A DNA stretch of 64,000 nucleotides. Origin: Lachnoclostridium sp. An118. GTDB taxonomy: Bacteria > Bacillota > Clostridia > Lachnospirales > Lachnospiraceae. The stretch lies in NCBI RefSeq assembly GCF_002160985.1, contig NZ_NFLQ01000013.1, positions 1 through 64,000 of the forward strand, written 5' to 3'. This document shows positions 1-8,450 of this stretch, in pieces. The notes beneath the pieces were generated by a model, which was not told where the DNA came from, ran no database searches, and saw only the letters and a program-made list of their open reading frames with translations. The position numbers and the translations under genes were made by a program. Every line of letters begins with the position of its first letter. Positions within the stretch are counted from its first letter, which is position 1.

Positions 1-100
1 TGGCGATAGACATTATACCAGAAAAGGGAGGTCAATGCTCTTTTTATTGAAGATTTCCCTAAAAATCAAGGTTTCTATAGAATTTAGATACAAAAAAACA

Positions 101-119
101 GGTAGTATTTGACACTACC
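101..119. other. Short inverted repeat upstream of cysK
   Basis: GGTAGT and ACTACC flank a 7-base loop, with an A-run (92-98) to the left. Read on the minus strand this looks like a small hairpin followed by Ts, yet no minus-strand gene lies behind it. A TTGACA hexamer (109-114) sits inside, but no -10 at the right distance was found. Its role is unknown. The rest of 1-142 shows no gene. Confidence 0.3.
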
Positions 120-142
120 CAGCATGCGGAGGAGATAAAGGA

Positions 143-1078
143 ATGATTTGTGAGAATGTACTTGAGGCTACCGGCAACACGCCTCTGATCCGGCTGAACC
201 ACATGACCGGACCGGAGGATGCCCAGATACTCGTGAAATTTGAGGCTATGAACGCGGGAGGATCCATCAAGACAAGGACCGCCCTTAACATGATAGAGGC
301 GGCGGAGAAGAAGGGGATGATTCGGCCGGGGAAGACTACCATCGTGGAACCCACCAGCGGCAACCAGGGCATCGGTCTCGCCCTCATCGGTGCGGTCAAG
401 GGGTACAGGACTGTCATCATCATGCCCGACTCGGTGAGCGAGGAGCGGCGAAAGCTGGTAAGGCACTACGGTGCGGAGGTGAAGCTGATCCACGATGCGG
501 GAAATATCGGGAAATGTATCGACGAGTGTCTGGAGACCGCCATGAGGATGGCGGCGGAGGACCCGGACGTGTATGTGCCCCAGCAGTTTGAAAACGAGGC
601 CAACAGCCAGGCCCAGAAGGAGAAGACAGGCCGTGAGATCCTGGAGCAGGCGGACGTACCCATCGACGGGTTCTGCTCCGGCATCGGCACGGGAGGCACT
701 ATCACAGGCGTGGGGGAGGCCCTGAAGGAGGCCAATCCGGACGTGGAGATTTGGGCGGCAGAGCCGGAGCATGCCGCCATCCTCTCGGGAAAAGAGGTGG
801 GAACTCATATCCAGATGGGGATCGGGGGCGGCGTCATCCCGGCCATCCTGAACCAGGAGATATACAGCCATATTGAAATAGTGACAGACGAGGAGGCGCT
901 GGAGACAGCCAGGGAGCTGGCCTCAAAGGAGGGCCTTATGTGCGGTATTTCCAGCGGCACCAATGTGGCTGTGGCGAAGCGCATGGCCAGAAAGCTGGGA
1001 AAGGGAAAGACCGTGGTGACGATCCTGGCGGACACGGCCGAGAGGTATTTCTCCACGCCTCTTTTTGAGGGGCAGTAG
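143..1078 (+). CDS. cysK: PLP-dependent cysteine synthase family protein
   Basis: Fold-type II PLP enzyme of the O-acetylserine sulfhydrylase/cystathionine beta-synthase family, expected to make L-cysteine from O-acetylserine and sulfide in the cytoplasm. The PLP lysine should be K43 in GGSIKTR, the substrate loop is PTSGNQG (70-76), and a phosphate-binding GIGTGGTITG lies near residue 180. At 311 residues it has normal CysK length and no C-terminal CBS domains. Two signatures deviate: CysK usually has S-V-K-D-R and TSGNTG, here S-I-K-T-R and TSGNQG, so a different acceptor or donor is possible. A GGAGGA site precedes the ATG. The ABC exporter starts 2 bases after the stop, so the two are probably cotranscribed. 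Confidence 0.85.
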   Translation: MICENVLEATGNTPLIRLNHMTGPEDAQILVKFEAMNAGGSIKTRTALNMIEAAEKKGMIRPGKTTIVEPTSGNQGIGLALIGAVKGYRTVIIMPDSVSEERRKLVRHYGAEVKLIHDAGNIGKCIDECLETAMRMAAEDPDVYVPQQFENEANSQAQKEKTGREILEQADVPIDGFCSGIGTGGTITGVGEALKEANPDVEIWAAEPEHAAILSGKEVGTHIQMGIGGGVIPAILNQEIYSHIEIVTDEEALETARELASKEGLMCGISSGTNVAVAKRMARKLGKGKTVVTILADTAERYFSTPLFEGQ

Positions 1079-1080
1079 AG

Positions 1081-2796
1081 ATGCTGCGGACACTGCTTTC
1101 GTATTTCAGGCCCCACATAGGCATCTTCCTGCTGGATATGTCCTGCGCCGTCCTGGTGGCGGCGGTGGACCTTGCCTTTCCCCTGGTGTCCAGGCATGCC
1201 ATGTACGAGATGCTGCCGGATAAGCTGTACGGCACCTTTTTTACAGTCATGGCCATCGTGGCGGTCAGCTATGTGCTGCGGTCAGTCTGCAACTACATCA
1301 TGACCTACTGGGGGCACACTTTCGGCGTCCGGGTGGAGGCGGACATCCGGAGGGACCTGTTCCGCCATCTCCAGGACCTGGATTTTGAATTTTATGACAC
1401 CAACCGGACGGGAAAGCTGATGAACCGGCTGACGGGAGACCTCTTTGAGATCACGGAGCTGGCTCACCACGGGCCGGAGGACCTGCTGATATCGGTCCTC
1501 ACCATTGCGGGAGCCCTGGGAGTCATGTTCTCCATCGAGTGGCGGCTGGCCCTTGTGGTGGCGGTGATCATCCCGGTCTTTCTTGTGGTGGTCATGCTCT
1601 GCAGGCGGAGCATGTCGGATGCCTCCCTGCAGGTGAAGCAGAAGATGGCCTCCATCAATGCGGACATCGAGTCCTGCATCTCAGGCATCCGCACCTCAAA
1701 GGCCTTTGCCAACGAGGAGGTGGACCAGGCCCGGTTCGACCACTCCAACGATATGTTTAAATCTTCCAAGAGCGGCTACTATAAGGCGATGGGGAGGTTT
1801 AACGCCTCCCTGGAGTTTTTCATGTGCATCATGCCCGTGGCGGTGATCACCTTCGGAGGATGGCTCATCATGCAGGGGCGTATGAACTACGTGGACCTCA
1901 TTACCTTTAATCTGTATATCAGTACCTTCATCACTCCTGTCCGAAAGCTCTCCAACTTTGCCGAGATATTCACCAACGGAACGGCGGGGCTTAGGCGCTT
2001 CCGGGAGCTGATGGCCATTGAGCCCGCGGTGAAGGAAAGGGAGGGGGCTGCGGATCTCTCTGTGCGGGAGGGGCGGATCGATATGGACCATGTCAGCTTT
2101 TCCTACAACGATAACGGGGAAGTCCTGACTGACGTGGACCTTCACATAGAGCCCGGCCAGACAGTGGCCGTTGTGGGCCATTCCGGCGGGGGGAAGACGA
2201 CTCTCTGCCAGCTTATCCCCCGGTTTTATGATGTGACAGGCGGCTCCATCCGGATCGACGGGACGGACATCCGGGATGTGAGAAAGAGGTCCCTTAGGGA
2301 CAATATCGGCATGGTGCAGCAGGACGTGTTCATGTTTGCGGACACGGTGTACGAGAATATCCGCTACGGAAAACCGGATGCCTCCTACGAGGAGGTGGTC
2401 CGGGCCGCAAAGAAGGCGGAGATTTTTGATGATATCATGGAGATGCCGAAGGGCTTTGACACCTACATCGGAGAGCGGGGCACCATGCTCTCGGGCGGAC
2501 AGAAGCAGAGGATCGCCATCGCCCGCATTTTCCTGAAGGACCCGAAGATCCTGATACTGGACGAGGCTACCTCCGCCCTGGACACGGTGACGGAGAGCTA
2601 TATACAGAAGAGTTTTGATGGGCTCAGGGCTGGCAGGACGACTCTTATCATCGCCCACAGGCTCGCCACTGTGCGGGACGCAGACCGCATCATCCTGATC
2701 GATGAAGGAAGGATCCAGGAGAGCGGCACCCACGGGGAGCTCATAAAAAAAGACGGGCAGTACGCCCGTCTGTATCACACGCAGGAACTGAAATAA
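1081..2796 (+). CDS. ABC exporter, fused permease and ATPase
   Basis: Half-transporter of the MsbA/LmrA/BmrA type, acting as a homodimer in the cytoplasmic membrane. Residues about 1-300 hold the six-helix exporter domain and about 335-571 the nucleotide-binding domain, with Walker A GHSGGGKTT, signature LSGGQKQR, Walker B ILILDEATSALD and switch histidine in AHRL. The length of 571 is normal. Substrate cannot be read from sequence; drugs, lipids or peptides are all possible. It follows the cysteine synthase by 2 bases. Its 3' end carries a hairpin (2745-2771) that reads as a terminator for the convergent operon. Confidence 0.9.
   Translation: MLRTLLSYFRPHIGIFLLDMSCAVLVAAVDLAFPLVSRHAMYEMLPDKLYGTFFTVMAIVAVSYVLRSVCNYIMTYWGHTFGVRVEADIRRDLFRHLQDLDFEFYDTNRTGKLMNRLTGDLFEITELAHHGPEDLLISVLTIAGALGVMFSIEWRLALVVAVIIPVFLVVVMLCRRSMSDASLQVKQKMASINADIESCISGIRTSKAFANEEVDQARFDHSNDMFKSSKSGYYKAMGRFNASLEFFMCIMPVAVITFGGWLIMQGRMNYVDLITFNLYISTFITPVRKLSNFAEIFTNGTAGLRRFRELMAIEPAVKEREGAADLSVREGRIDMDHVSFSYNDNGEVLTDVDLHIEPGQTVAVVGHSGGGKTTLCQLIPRFYDVTGGSIRIDGTDIRDVRKRSLRDNIGMVQQDVFMFADTVYENIRYGKPDASYEEVVRAAKKAEIFDDIMEMPKGFDTYIGERGTMLSGGQKQRIAIARIFLKDPKILILDEATSALDTVTESYIQKSFDGLRAGRTTLIIAHRLATVRDADRIILIDEGRIQESGTHGELIKKDGQYARLYHTQELK
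2744..2771 (-). terminator. Terminator of the malic enzyme operon, inside the ABC gene
   Basis: AGACGGGC (2751-2758) and GCCCGTCT (2764-2771) form a perfect 8-bp stem with a 5-base loop. On the minus strand it is followed by seven Ts (A-run 2745-2751). It lies 37 bases beyond the stop of the leftward DUF4364 gene, within the last codons of the ABC exporter. Confidence 0.75.
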
Positions 2797-2808
2797 AGGC
2801 CCTGCGGT

Positions 2809-3321
2809 TTACAGGAGATTTTGCATGATGAGTGCGTAAATCTCCTGATTTTTTTTGCTCCAGTTGTTGGAGATGGTCTCCGCCTCGGCCTCCGAGGGGA
2901 CGGTGAGGGTCAGGTCGATGAGAGGCTGGTTGTTTTCGATGACCTGGCAGCGGACCGTGAACTCCATGCCTGAGGCCGGGAAATAGTCGGATTTCACGGA
3001 CACCTCATTTTTCAGCTCGTAGTGCTTTTCCTTCAGGAATCCGTCGATGTCCTTCTGGATGGCGTCGGAAATCTTGTTCCGGAAGAAGTGGATCGTCTCC
3101 TCGCCCTCCTCTGTCAGGTGGTAAAAGGTCCTGCTGTGGGTCGCCTCCTCCCGGATGAAGCCGGACTCGGCCAGCTCGGAAAGAGCCTGCTGGAGCTTGA
3201 AGTAGGTAGTGTAGCCCTTGTCCAGGATAAAGCCGGAGATCTGGGCATTTGTCAGCGGGAAATCCACCTTGTCCAGCATGTACAGTATGATCAGCTTGTA
3301 GAGTGTAAATGGTTCAGACAT
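2809..3321 (-). CDS. DUF4364 family protein, winged-helix-like
   Basis: A 170-residue cytoplasmic protein of the Clostridia-specific DUF4364 family. Residues about 1-75 look like a winged helix: helical segments followed by LSELAESGFIREE, and a beta wing around the THSRTFYHLTEEG stretch. Residues 90-170 form an alpha/beta domain of unknown role. The family is thought to be regulatory from its HTH-like start, but no target is known to me. Its start overlaps the end of the radical SAM gene by 8 bases, so it is the last gene of a leftward operon with malic enzyme. The convergent ABC gene ends only 12 bases away. Confidence 0.8.
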   Translation of the reverse strand: MSEPFTLYKLIILYMLDKVDFPLTNAQISGFILDKGYTTYFKLQQALSELAESGFIREEATHSRTFYHLTEEGEETIHFFRNKISDAIQKDIDGFLKEKHYELKNEVSVKSDYFPASGMEFTVRCQVIENNQPLIDLTLTVPSEAEAETISNNWSKKNQEIYALIMQNLL

Positions 3322-4276
3322 GTATATAACTCCTTCCCTGCCAGATTTCCTGGCGTTTCAGATAGGCGTGGAACTGGTTCAGCACATACCGCTTGCTCCC
3401 GGTCCACAGGGGAGCGATAAGAAGCTCCTTCGGCCCGTCACCTGTGAGCCTGTGGATGACGATATCGGGGCGCAGCAGGCTCACACAGTTTCCGAGCACC
3501 CGGAAATAATCCTCCATCCGGGGGATGTAAAAGGGGTGCGCCGCATAGTAGTCAGCCAGGTCTGTCCCTTTTAAAATATGCAAAAGCTGCAGCTTTATGC
3601 CCTGGATGTCCATCCGGTCCAGCCGGGAGATGGTCCGGTACATATCCTCCTCCGTCTCTCCCGGGAGAAAGAGGATCACATGGACGATCACGTCCAGACC
3701 CATGGCCCGCAGATTCCGGACGGCCTGCCCGAACACGGGGAATGGGTATCCCCTGCGGATGAGAGCAGCGGTCCTCTCGTGGACCGTCTGAAGACCCAGC
3801 TCCACCCAGACCGGTCTGATACGGTTTACCTCCCCGAGGAGCTCCAGGACTTCCGGGCCCAGGCAGTCGGGCCTGGTGGCGATGGAGAGGGCCCGGATAT
3901 CCGGGTGTGAGGCTGCCTCCAGGAAGAGCCGGCGCAGCCTGGGCAGGGGACCGTAGGTGTTTGTGTAGGCCTGGAAGTAGGCGATGTAGCCGTTTCCCTT
4001 AAATTTTGCGGCGGACTGCCGCTTTCCGGCCTCGATCTGCTCTGTGATGGACAGGCGCCTGTCCGAGGCGAAATCCCCGGAGCCGCCCTGGCTGCAGAAG
4101 ATGCAGCCCCGCTCCCCCAGAGTGCCGTCCCGGTTGGGACAGGTGAGGCCTGCGTCCAGGGAAATCCTGTAGAGCTTTTCGCCGAAGGTGTGCCGGAGGT
4201 GGTAGTCCAGGCTGTGGTAGGGCCGTCCGTTCCAGTATACGGGCTTTTCTGCCGGAGACTCTGTCAGGCCTTCCAC
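3314..4276 (-). CDS. TIGR01212 family radical SAM protein (YhcC-like)
   Basis: Predicted radical SAM enzyme of 320 residues in the YhcC/TIGR01212 family, function unassigned. The iron-sulfur cluster ligands are the cysteines of C-x11-C-x2-C starting at CPNRDG and ending at GCIFC (residues about 44-60). Further on are ATRPDCL and WVELGLQT, typical of the SAM-binding barrel. Translation starts at GTG, whose first base overlaps the TAG stop of the malic enzyme gene (TAGTG), a sign of translational coupling. It overlaps the next gene by 8 bases. Family members are common in Firmicutes but their substrate is not established. Confidence 0.88.
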   Translation of the reverse strand: MEGLTESPAEKPVYWNGRPYHSLDYHLRHTFGEKLYRISLDAGLTCPNRDGTLGERGCIFCSQGGSGDFASDRRLSITEQIEAGKRQSAAKFKGNGYIAYFQAYTNTYGPLPRLRRLFLEAASHPDIRALSIATRPDCLGPEVLELLGEVNRIRPVWVELGLQTVHERTAALIRRGYPFPVFGQAVRNLRAMGLDVIVHVILFLPGETEEDMYRTISRLDRMDIQGIKLQLLHILKGTDLADYYAAHPFYIPRMEDYFRVLGNCVSLLRPDIVIHRLTGDGPKELLIAPLWTGSKRYVLNQFHAYLKRQEIWQGRSYIHV

Positions 4277-5424
4277 TAGATCAGTTCCTTTACAGCCCTG
4301 CTCACCACGTCCGCCACGCGGGGATCAAAGGCCTCGGGGAGGATGTTCTCCTCGTTCAGCTCCTCCTCAGGCACCAGGCCTGCGATGGCGTGGGCGGCGG
4401 CAAGCTTCATCTCCTCCGTGATCTGTGTGGCCCGCCCCTCCAGGGCCCCCCTGAAGATGCCGGGGAAGGCGACCACGTTGTTGACCTGGTTGGGAAAGTC
4501 GGAGCGGCCTGTGCCCACGACCCTTGCGCCGGCCTCCCTTGCAAGGTCCGGCATGATCTCCGGGACCGGGTTTGCCATGGCAAAGAGGATGGAATCCCTG
4601 TTCATGGAGGACACCATCTCCTTTGTCACAATGCCGGGTGCGGACACGCCCACAAAGATGTCAGCTCCTTTCAGAGCGTCTGCCAGCGTGCCGGTCTTCT
4701 TCTCCAGGTTGGTGACCTTTGCCATCTCCCGCTGCATCCAGTTGAGATTTTCCGAGTGTTCCCCGATGATGCCGTTAATATCGCACATGGTCACATGGGG
4801 GAACCCGTAGGTGAGGAGCAGCTTTGTGATGGCCACGCCGGCGCTTCCGGCCCCGTTCACGACCACCTGCACGTCCTCCTTTTTCTTTCCCGTCACCTTC
4901 ATGGCGTTGATGATGCCCGCCAGCACCACGATGGCCGTGCCGTGCTGGTCATCGTGGAACACCGGGATGTCCAGGAGCTCCTTTAGGCGGGACTCAATCT
5001 CAAAGCAGCGGGGGGCGCTGATGTCCTCTAGGTTGATGCCGCCGAAGGCGGGGGCGATGTTGACCACGGTCCGGATGATCTCCTCCGTGTCCTGGGTGTC
5101 CAGACAGATGGGCACCGCGTTGACGCCTCCGAACTCCTTGAAGAGGACCGCTTTCCCCTCCATGACGGGCATGGCGGCCAGGGCGCCGATGTTACCAAGG
5201 CCAAGGACCGCGCTGCCGTCGGACACCACGGCCACAGTGTTGGCCTTCATGGTGTAGGCGTAGGCGGCCTCCTTGTCTTTCGCGATCACCTTGCATGGCT
5301 CCGCCACGCCGGGGGTGTAGGCGATAGACAGATCCTCCCGGGAGCTTACGTGTGACTTGGCTGTCGTCTCCAGCTTTCCGTTCCATTTTCTGTGCATTTC
5401 AAGGGCTTTTTCCTGTAATGTCAT
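4276..5424 (-). CDS. NAD(P)-dependent malic enzyme
   Basis: Oxidative decarboxylation of malate to pyruvate and CO2, using NAD+ or NADP+. The 382 residues match the short bacterial malic enzymes: an N-terminal SYTPGVAEP-like segment (here AYTPGVAEPC), the FHDDQHGTAIV metal/substrate motif, and the Rossmann motif VVNGAGSAG. No phosphotransacetylase tail is present. The open frame extends 27 codons upstream, but the start is placed at 5424 because GGTGGAGA sits just before that ATG and the family begins about there. It heads a leftward operon with the radical SAM and DUF4364 genes, driven from the promoter at 5467-5495. Confidence 0.93.
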   Translation of the reverse strand: MTLQEKALEMHRKWNGKLETTAKSHVSSREDLSIAYTPGVAEPCKVIAKDKEAAYAYTMKANTVAVVSDGSAVLGLGNIGALAAMPVMEGKAVLFKEFGGVNAVPICLDTQDTEEIIRTVVNIAPAFGGINLEDISAPRCFEIESRLKELLDIPVFHDDQHGTAIVVLAGIINAMKVTGKKKEDVQVVVNGAGSAGVAITKLLLTYGFPHVTMCDINGIIGEHSENLNWMQREMAKVTNLEKKTGTLADALKGADIFVGVSAPGIVTKEMVSSMNRDSILFAMANPVPEIMPDLAREAGARVVGTGRSDFPNQVNNVVAFPGIFRGALEGRATQITEEMKLAAAHAIAGLVPEEELNEENILPEAFDPRVADVVSRAVKELI

Positions 5425-5466
5425 ATGATCTCCACCTTCTTCTGTTCGTCTTTTATACCGCTTATA

Positions 5467-5495
5467 ATCATAACATCCATTCAATTGCGGTGCAA
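5467..5495 (-). promoter_or_regulatory. Promoter of the malic enzyme operon
   Basis: On the minus strand TTGCAC (5490-5495) and TATGAT (5467-5472) are 17 bases apart, about 43 bases before the ATG at 5424. The -10 matches five of six positions; the -35 is weak. Confidence 0.5.
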
Positions 5496-5521
5496 TAAAA
5501 ATCATTTCGTGAAATTGGGGG

Positions 5522-5550
5522 TTTAAAAATCAGGAAAGGTATTGTATAAT
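5522..5550 (+). promoter_or_regulatory. Promoter of rho
   Basis: TTTAAA (5522-5527) and a consensus TATAAT (5545-5550) with a 17-base spacer. It diverges from the malic enzyme promoter. The leader to the rho start at 5637 would be about 80 bases, in which I see no clear hairpin. Confidence 0.7.
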
Positions 5551-5636
5551 AAGCCTATATTTCCGTTCGGTCATGTCAGACTAACAATCCCGAAAACATA
5601 AAGATAAGCAGACAGTGAAAGAAAGGATTAGTTTAT

Positions 5637-7139
5637 ATGCGAGAAAAATATGAGTCTCTTTCCCTTGCCACGCTGAAGGACCTTGCCAAGGCAAGAGGAT
5701 TGAAGGGTGTCTCCGGTCTCAAAAAGGCGGAGCTTATTGAGCGTATGCTTGAGGAAGATGAAAAGGATAAGCAGAAAGAGGAAAAGGCGGAGAAGGCGGC
5801 GGAAAAGCCTGCGGAGAGCAGGAGCGCCTCCCGGGGGGACAGGCATGAGAGGTCTGACCAGCACCGGCAGGAGAATCACCGCAAAGCTGTGAACAATAAC
5901 AATATAAATACAAACCATTCCAATATGAGCCAGGTGAAGCTGACGGAGGATAATGTAAAAGAGCTGTCGGCCAACACAGGGGACAGGGAGCTCCATGACA
6001 TAGACCGCCTGGACAGTGGCATTACGGCCCACGGTATCCTGGAGGTCATGCCTGACGGATACGGATTTATCCGGTGCGAGAATTATCTGCCCGGAGACAA
6101 CGACGTGTACGTCTCACCCTCCCAGATCCGGAGGTTTAATCTGAAGACAGGAGATATCCTGGAGGGCAACACAAGGATAAAAACCCAGCAGGAGAAGTTC
6201 AGCGCCCTTTTGTACCTGTCGAAGATCAATGATATCCATCCCGCCGTGGCTGCAAGAAGACCCAATTTCGAGGACCTGACTCCAATTTTCCCCAATGAGA
6301 GGCTGTCGCTGGAGAGCGGCAGGAGCAGCACGGCCATGCGCATCATGGACCTGCTCTCGCCCATCGGAAAAGGACAGAGGGGCATGATCGTGTCTCCGCC
6401 CAAGGCAGGAAAGACCACGCTCCTTAAGGAGGTGGCTCTCTCAGTGAAGAGGAACAATCCGGAGATCCATCTCCTCATCCTCCTCATCGACGAGCGCCCC
6501 GAGGAGGTGACGGACATCAAGGAGACCATTGAGGGAAAAAATGTAGAGGTCATCTACTCCACCTTTGACGAGCTGCCGGACCATCACAAGCGGGTGTCCG
6601 AGATGGTCATAGAGAGGGCCAAGAGGCTTGTGGAGCACGGCAAGGATGTGATGATCCTTCTGGACAGCATCACCAGGCTGGCCAGAGCCTACAACCTCAT
6701 CGTTCCGCCGTCAGGACGCACTCTCTCCGGCGGTCTGGACCCGGCGGCCCTCCACATGCCCAAGCGGTTCTTCGGCGCGGCCAGGAATATACGGGAGGGC
6801 GGCAGCCTGACCATTCTGGCCACAGCCCTGGTGGACACGGGGAGCAAGATGGACGACGTCATCTATGAGGAGTTCAAGGGGACAGGAAATATGGAGCTTG
6901 TGCTGGACAGAAAGCTTTCCGAGAGGAGAATGTTCCCGGCCATCGATATTCCCCAGTCTGGTACAAGGCGGGAGGATCTTCTCCTTTCCAGGGAAGAGCA
7001 GGAGGCCGTCAATTCCATGCGCCGGGCGCTCAACGGCATGAGAGCCGAGGAGGCTGTGGACAACATCCTCAATATGTTCGCCCGTACCAGGTCCAACAGG
7101 GAGCTTGTGCAGGTTGTAAAAAAGACAAAATTAATCTAG
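5637..7139 (+). CDS. rho: Transcription termination factor Rho
   Basis: Hexameric RNA-dependent ATPase that ends transcription of untranslated RNA. The order is an N-terminal SAP-like Rho_N helix domain (about 1-45), a charged linker rich in E, K, R and N (about 45-110), the RNA-binding cold-shock-like domain (about 120-195), and the ATPase core with Walker [10 protein letters not shown] and Walker [11 protein letters not shown]. The linker insertion makes it longer (500) than the 419 of E. coli, as in many Clostridia. A GAAAGGA site precedes the ATG. rpmE follows from its own promoter, which overlaps the rho stop. Confidence 0.97.
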   Translation: MREKYESLSLATLKDLAKARGLKGVSGLKKAELIERMLEEDEKDKQKEEKAEKAAEKPAESRSASRGDRHERSDQHRQENHRKAVNNNNINTNHSNMSQVKLTEDNVKELSANTGDRELHDIDRLDSGITAHGILEVMPDGYGFIRCENYLPGDNDVYVSPSQIRRFNLKTGDILEGNTRIKTQQEKFSALLYLSKINDIHPAVAARRPNFEDLTPIFPNERLSLESGRSSTAMRIMDLLSPIGKGQRGMIVSPPKAGKTTLLKEVALSVKRNNPEIHLLILLIDERPEEVTDIKETIEGKNVEVIYSTFDELPDHHKRVSEMVIERAKRLVEHGKDVMILLDSITRLARAYNLIVPPSGRTLSGGLDPAALHMPKRFFGAARNIREGGSLTILATALVDTGSKMDDVIYEEFKGTGNMELVLDRKLSERRMFPAIDIPQSGTRREDLLLSREEQEAVNSMRRALNGMRAEEAVDNILNMFARTRSNRELVQVVKKTKLI

Positions 7140-7165
7140 ACAAGAGTGGAGTTTTGTGATACAAT
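7137..7165 (+). promoter_or_regulatory. Promoter of rpmE
   Basis: TAGACA (7137-7142, overlapping the rho stop codon) and TACAAT (7160-7165) have a 17-base spacer. A TG one base ahead of the -10 gives it an extended -10 character. Confidence 0.7.
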
Positions 7166-7196
7166 TACAGAGCTGTTTAGAAAACGAATAAGATTA

Positions 7197-7212
7197 TCGC
7201 GCTCTGGCGCGA
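7197..7212 (+). promoter_or_regulatory. Leader hairpin of rpmE, possible L31 autoregulatory leader
   Basis: TCGCGC, loop TCTG, GCGCGA form a perfect 6-bp hairpin about 25 bases before the rpmE start, inside a leader of about 65 bases. Ribosomal protein leaders for L31 are known in Firmicutes, and this is a candidate. Identity with that family is inferred from position only. Confidence 0.4.
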
Positions 7213-7237
7213 GAGAATAAAGAAGAGGTGAAAGGCA

Positions 7238-7441
7238 ATGAAAGAAGGAATACATCCAGCTTACTATCAGGCAACTGTAACATGCAACTGTGGAAACACA
7301 TTTGTGACTGGTTCTACAAAAGAAGATATCCACGTAGAAATCTGCTCCAAGTGCCATCCGTTCTACACAGGACAGCAGAAAGCCGCTCAGGCTCGCGGAC
7401 GTGTAGATAAGTTCAACAAGAAATACGGCCTGGACAAATAA
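7238..7441 (+). CDS. rpmE: 50S ribosomal protein L31, zinc-binding form
   Basis: Small 67-residue protein of the large ribosomal subunit. Cysteines C16, C18, C36 and C39 make the zinc site, so this is the C+ form, which also serves as a zinc store in other Firmicutes. It starts [10 protein letters not shown] and ends KKYGLDK, as is usual. The ATG follows an AGAGGTGAAAGG site. The gene has its own promoter, a leader hairpin and a terminator, so it is a single transcription unit between rho and the DUF1385 gene. Confidence 0.97.
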   Translation: MKEGIHPAYYQATVTCNCGNTFVTGSTKEDIHVEICSKCHPFYTGQQKAAQARGRVDKFNKKYGLDK

Positions 7442-7454
7442 GATGACAGTGAAT

Positions 7455-7485
7455 GGGTTGAGATTTTACGATCTCAACCCTTTTT
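7455..7485 (+). terminator. Terminator of rpmE
   Basis: GGGTTGAGAT (7455-7464) and ATCTCAACCC (7471-7480) form a perfect 10-bp stem with a TTTACG loop, followed by five Ts. Confidence 0.92.
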
Positions 7486-7511
7486 CATAGCGGGAATTAA
7501 GGAGGACATCG

Positions 7512-8450
7512 ATGAAATCTTCGAATATAGGCGGTCAGGCAGTCCTGGAAGGGATCATGATGAAGCACAAAGAGGAGTATGCTGTGGCGGTGAGAAGGCC
7601 GGACGGCCAGATAGAGGTGAGCCGGGACCGCTACACGGGGATTGCCGGGAGAGTGGGCGCTCTGTCAAGGATCCCCTTAGTCAGGGGCATCTTCAACTTT
7701 ATCGATTCCCTCGTGCTCGGCATGAAGACCCTTACCTGGTCGGCCAGCTTTTACGAGGACGAGGAGGAGAAAAAGGAGCTGTCAAGGGAGGAGGAAGAGG
7801 ACAGGGAGAGGAAGGAGAAGTGGCTGATGCGGGGCGTGATGGCCTTTTCCGTCGTGCTGGCAGTGGGCATCTTCATGATACTGCCCTACTTCCTGTCCGG
7901 GCTTCTGGAGCCTCTGGTCGCCTCCTATCACGTGCGGACCGTGATCGAGGGCTTTGTGCGCATTGGCATCTTTATCGTGTATATCCTGCTCATCTCGAGG
8001 ACGGAGGATATCCAGCGCACCTTCATGTATCACGGGGCGGAGCACAAGTGTATCAACTGCATTGAGCACGGCCTTCCCCTGACTGTGGAGAACGTGCGGG
8101 CCAGCTCCAGACAGCACAAGCGGTGCGGCACCAGCTTTCTCTTCTTTGTCCTGCTGATCAGCATCGTGCTGCTGCTCCTCGTCCAGGTGGAGTCCCCGGT
8201 TATGCGGGTAGTGGTGCGTATCGCCCTTCTGCCGGTCATCGCGGGGATATCCTACGAGGTGCTCAAAGCTGCGGGAAATTCAGACAATCCGGTCATCAAT
8301 CTGCTCAGTATGCCGGGACTTGGCATACAGAGGCTGACAACGAAGGAGCCGGATGACAGCATGATCGAGGTGGCCATCCAGGCAGTGGAGGCTGTCTTTG
8401 ACTGGAGGAAATATGAGAGAGAAAACTTTGGCACAGAGAGGGCAGCTTAG
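7512..8450 (+). CDS. DUF1385 membrane protein
   Basis: A 312-residue membrane protein of the DUF1385 family, found next to rpmE, prmC and prfA in many Clostridia. It starts with the family motif GGQAVLEGIMM and has a central HGAEHKCINC motif, whose histidines, glutamate and cysteines could bind metal. Four hydrophobic segments lie at about 112-135, 143-165, 212-232 and 238-258. An acidic/basic stretch rich in E, K and R lies at about 82-105. The biochemical role is unknown. It overlaps prmC by 38 bases, so the two are probably translated from one message. Confidence 0.88.
   Translation: MKSSNIGGQAVLEGIMMKHKEEYAVAVRRPDGQIEVSRDRYTGIAGRVGALSRIPLVRGIFNFIDSLVLGMKTLTWSASFYEDEEEKKELSREEEEDRERKEKWLMRGVMAFSVVLAVGIFMILPYFLSGLLEPLVASYHVRTVIEGFVRIGIFIVYILLISRTEDIQRTFMYHGAEHKCINCIEHGLPLTVENVRASSRQHKRCGTSFLFFVLLISIVLLLLVQVESPVMRVVVRIALLPVIAGISYEVLKAAGNSDNPVINLLSMPGLGIQRLTTKEPDDSMIEVAIQAVEAVFDWRKYERENFGTERAA

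Noticed and set aside
101-119. cysK riboswitch or T-box leader
   Set aside because: No T-box or SAM/cysteine leader motif is seen; only a 6-bp inverted repeat.
59-871. Long open frame opposite the cysteine synthase gene
   Set aside because: It mirrors the GC-rich codon pattern of the real gene, has no RBS and no family resemblance.
5425-5505. N-terminal extension of malic enzyme
   Set aside because: It has no good RBS, covers the promoter, and the family starts at about the ATG at 5424.
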